From Homarus americanus (lineage: Eukaryota > Arthropoda > Malacostraca > Decapoda > Nephropidae), in NCBI RefSeq assembly GCF_018991925.1, contig NW_024744357.1, positions 2,668,046 through 2,732,045 of the forward strand: a stretch of 64,000 bases of DNA, given 5' to 3'. Positions 62,000-64,000 of the stretch are shown one piece after another (the first letter of the stretch is position 1; each line of letters opens with the position of its first letter). The translations under genes were made by a program, and so were the position numbers. The notes below the pieces were generated by a model. It saw only the letters and a program-made list of their open reading frames with translations. It was not told the DNA's origin and ran no database searches.

Positions 62000-62180
62000 G
62001 CACATTATTACAACAATTACCAACTCTTACTGTAACAACATTCTATGGTAGGTTATTATTGTACAACAGTTCACAACTCTTACTGTAACACATTCTCTGG
62101 TAGGTTATTATTGTACAACAGTTCATAACTCTTACTGTAACACATTCTCTGGTAGATTATTACTACACAACAGCTCAGAA
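62000..62180. repeat. Tandem repeat, about 52-bp unit, 3 copies
   Basis: AACTCTTACTGTAAC at 62022, 62075 and 62127, each followed by CATTCTMTGGTAGGTTATTA and GTACAACAG. The third copy is the most diverged at its end. Confidence 0.85.
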
Positions 62181-62479
62181 CTCTGATAATTTTCAGGCTT
62201 CTTAACTTGAGGCTGTGTGTGACATCAAGGGTAGAAACAGTAATATATATCTTTAATGCTTCATTTCTTGGTGAAGCATTAAATATTTTTAGTACTGTAT
62301 ATTTCACTAAATAAGTCTATAAAGATTTAATAAGTAAATATTAACTGGAGACAGTCAATCAGCTGATGCAAAAGCAGTTTCCCCTGACCTCAATTGATGG
62401 CAGCATGATTGGGTACATCGTGTGACAGCACAGGCCACCATTAAGTCATTCGCTCACAACATACAGTAAGTCACCTCGA

Positions 62480-62595
62480 GTCTGAACAACTGTAGTCCAG
62501 GAAGCCATAGTTCAGACTCAACGTGTTATAATTTGATAAAAGGTGTTTATAAATAATGAAATTAGTGTCGAAGTTGTCAGAAAAAGTATCGCAAT
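62480..62595 (+). repeat. Dispersed repeat, copy 2
   Basis: Same repeat as 30050-30190, in the same orientation. Confidence 0.6.
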
Positions 62596-62654
62596 ATATG
62601 TAAATATAATTGTAAATATTTCTTTAAACATTTTAAAATATTCAGTTGATAATC

Positions 62655-62830
62655 TTATGATTGACTGATTGATTGTGGTAATTACATCCCTGGCGACACA
62701 CTACCTAAGGCTATATTTCAGGAAGAAAGTCAAACTTGGCTAAACTTCTATGAAACATTATGGTAATCAATTAATAATTTTAAAGCAACAAACATCTTTT
62801 TTATTGTTTTTAAAGTAAAACAACTTCTAT
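62655..62830 (-). repeat. 3' end of the I/Jockey-like LINE
   Basis: On the minus strand it ends GTCGCCAGGGATGTAATTAC, then CACAATCAATCAGTCAATCA, the same 3' UTR and TCAA-type tail as the copy ending at 50490. Only the 3' UTR is present. Confidence 0.7.
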
Positions 62831-63066
62831 GAAATAACTCATAGGCAGAATATTCTACACCTAGAAGAAAGTGTTTTATTGGCGGCTTGTGTTATTATAT
62901 CATATCAGCTTGGTTATCTTTTTTTCTGCACAAATCTCCTTTTTTTCAAAGATGGGACTGTGATACAGTGTATAGCTCTTTTACTACCCTTCTGAAAGCT
63001 GTTTACCTGGAAAACTAAGAAGAAATGCTATAAAAGGTTAGGCAGCAAGATTTTTGGTATCACCCT

Positions 63067-63430
63067 GTAGGTAGTAGGCAGCTACCAAACAGGGAGGTAC
63101 TACCACCTGGGAAGATATTGGAAGCCTAATGTGTTGTCTAATGATAGACCCTGCTGCCATATGGCATCACGAAAATTGTGACCAAGTCAAAGGTTGCTGA
63201 TCTGACTCACTTCATTTAAACACAATTGAAGGGTCTCAATTGTTTCTCTTACTTTGCCAACACAAAATACATACAGTACTGTACTGTATATCATTTCTCA
63301 CTCTTGATCTTTTTTTTATTTTTGGTTCTTTATTATTATTAGTTTATTATTATTATTATTATTATTATTATATTTTCGCTCCCCATGCCTGGGTGAGCTA
63401 ATGCCCGTATAAAAAAAAAAAAAAAAAAAT
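63067..63430 (+). repeat. SINE-like retroposon, copy 2
   Basis: Same repeat and orientation as 1812-2161, ending in a run of about 19 A (63411-63429). An ATT microsatellite has grown inside it at 63331-63372. Confidence 0.75.
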
Positions 63431-64000
63431 CTCCCAGTGGCTCCAGCCGACTAGTCATTCCGACTCTCTAGGCTCCAAAGGTCCCACCCCACACTGGTGT
63501 TTTTCATTACCAAATTTGTGCAAATGTGGCAAGGAAATATCCATTTGGTATTAAATGGAAATTATTTGGTACTGTATTAACACTGAAAAAATTCAGTTAA
63601 CATATATGATCAAAAGAAGTGAATTTGGTGATGATTTTGTTGCCGATTCAGTCTAAACAATTTTATCTACACTTCAGTTATATAAAGGTAAGCTATAAGG
63701 TTATTTTCCTTAAGAAAAAAAAAATATTTTACTGTATGTAAAAAAAATGGGAAAAGAAACACTCAATTTGGTAATGAATCTTAAGGGATCTGGTTATGCT
63801 GGAAAATCAGACTCTCTACCACCCTTAAGATGTAATTGCCAGATGCCGCTATTTGAGCTAATCATACTGAAAACCGTGACATCACATCATTGTACAGTAT
63901 TAGGAGGGATAAACTTGAATGTATATTAATTGGTAGCTAGTTATTTCACCCTTCAAAGGGCACTTTGTTATATTTAACTTTCCTAAACAATCACAAAGCA
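63431..64000. other. Upstream intronic sequence, no exon seen
   Basis: No UBE4B N-terminal coding sequence or promoter was recognised up to the window edge. Confidence 0.4.

Noticed and set aside
1..64000. Integrated virus or LTR retrotransposon
   Set aside because: No long terminal repeats, protease, integrase or capsid-like sequence was recognised. All reverse transcriptase pieces are of the non-LTR type, and the Penelope fragment carries only GIY-YIG.

Overview
This window is from a large, repeat-rich, AT-rich animal nuclear genome. The evidence is one multi-exon gene with canonical GT-AG introns, several non-LTR retrotransposon families (one ending in a TTCTTATG tail), a Penelope-like element, hAT, piggyBac and pogo/Tigger remnants, tRNA-derived SINEs, and many TA-flanked MITEs. 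The mix is most like an arthropod, probably a decapod crustacean, but that assignment is an inference.

One host gene is clear. It lies on the minus strand from about 60.9 kb to 2.3 kb and encodes the ubiquitin chain-elongation factor E4 B (UBE4B/UFD2). I could place 16 internal coding exons (2,224 nt, about 741 codons). Every junction has AG/GT sites, and the phases join without a break. The first exon(s) and the start codon lie beyond the right edge. The rest of the Ufd2 core and the catalytic C-terminal U-box lie beyond the left edge. No second host gene is secure.

Layout from left to right: 0-2.3 kb, a foldback element and a SINE-like repeat; 2.3-3.2 kb, the last two exons; 3.3-3.7 kb, a tRNA-type SINE with perfect target-site duplications; 5.3-8.5 kb, a dead APE-type LINE; 9.0-10.9 kb, two exons, with a Tigger-like fragment and a Penelope GIY-YIG fragment between them; 11.2-14.3 kb, a minisatellite of about 29-bp units filling most of one intron; 15.2-17.5 kb, a dead piggyBac; 18.5-21.1 kb, a MITE and a nearly intact hAT; 22.4-29.9 kb, a Tc1-like MITE, three exons, LINE and SINE copies and a hAT remnant; 31.9-36.9 kb, two exons, a TTAA MITE and a LINE reverse transcriptase; 38.5-44.5 kb, three large TIR elements and one exon; 44.9-51.7 kb, two exons, MITEs and an inverted pair of RNase H LINE copies; 51.8-60.9 kb, a pogo/Tigger element, more MITEs and the three most upstream exons seen; 61.3-63.4 kb, a MITE, a LINE 3' end, tandem repeats and a second copy of the SINE-like repeat.

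Apart from UBE4B the window is a record of nested transposition. Points of most interest are the stop-free minisatellite just after a splice donor, the shared subterminal TWACGA motif in several otherwise different MITE families, the foldback element flanked by a 15-bp direct repeat, and the internally deleted Tigger with both ends preserved.
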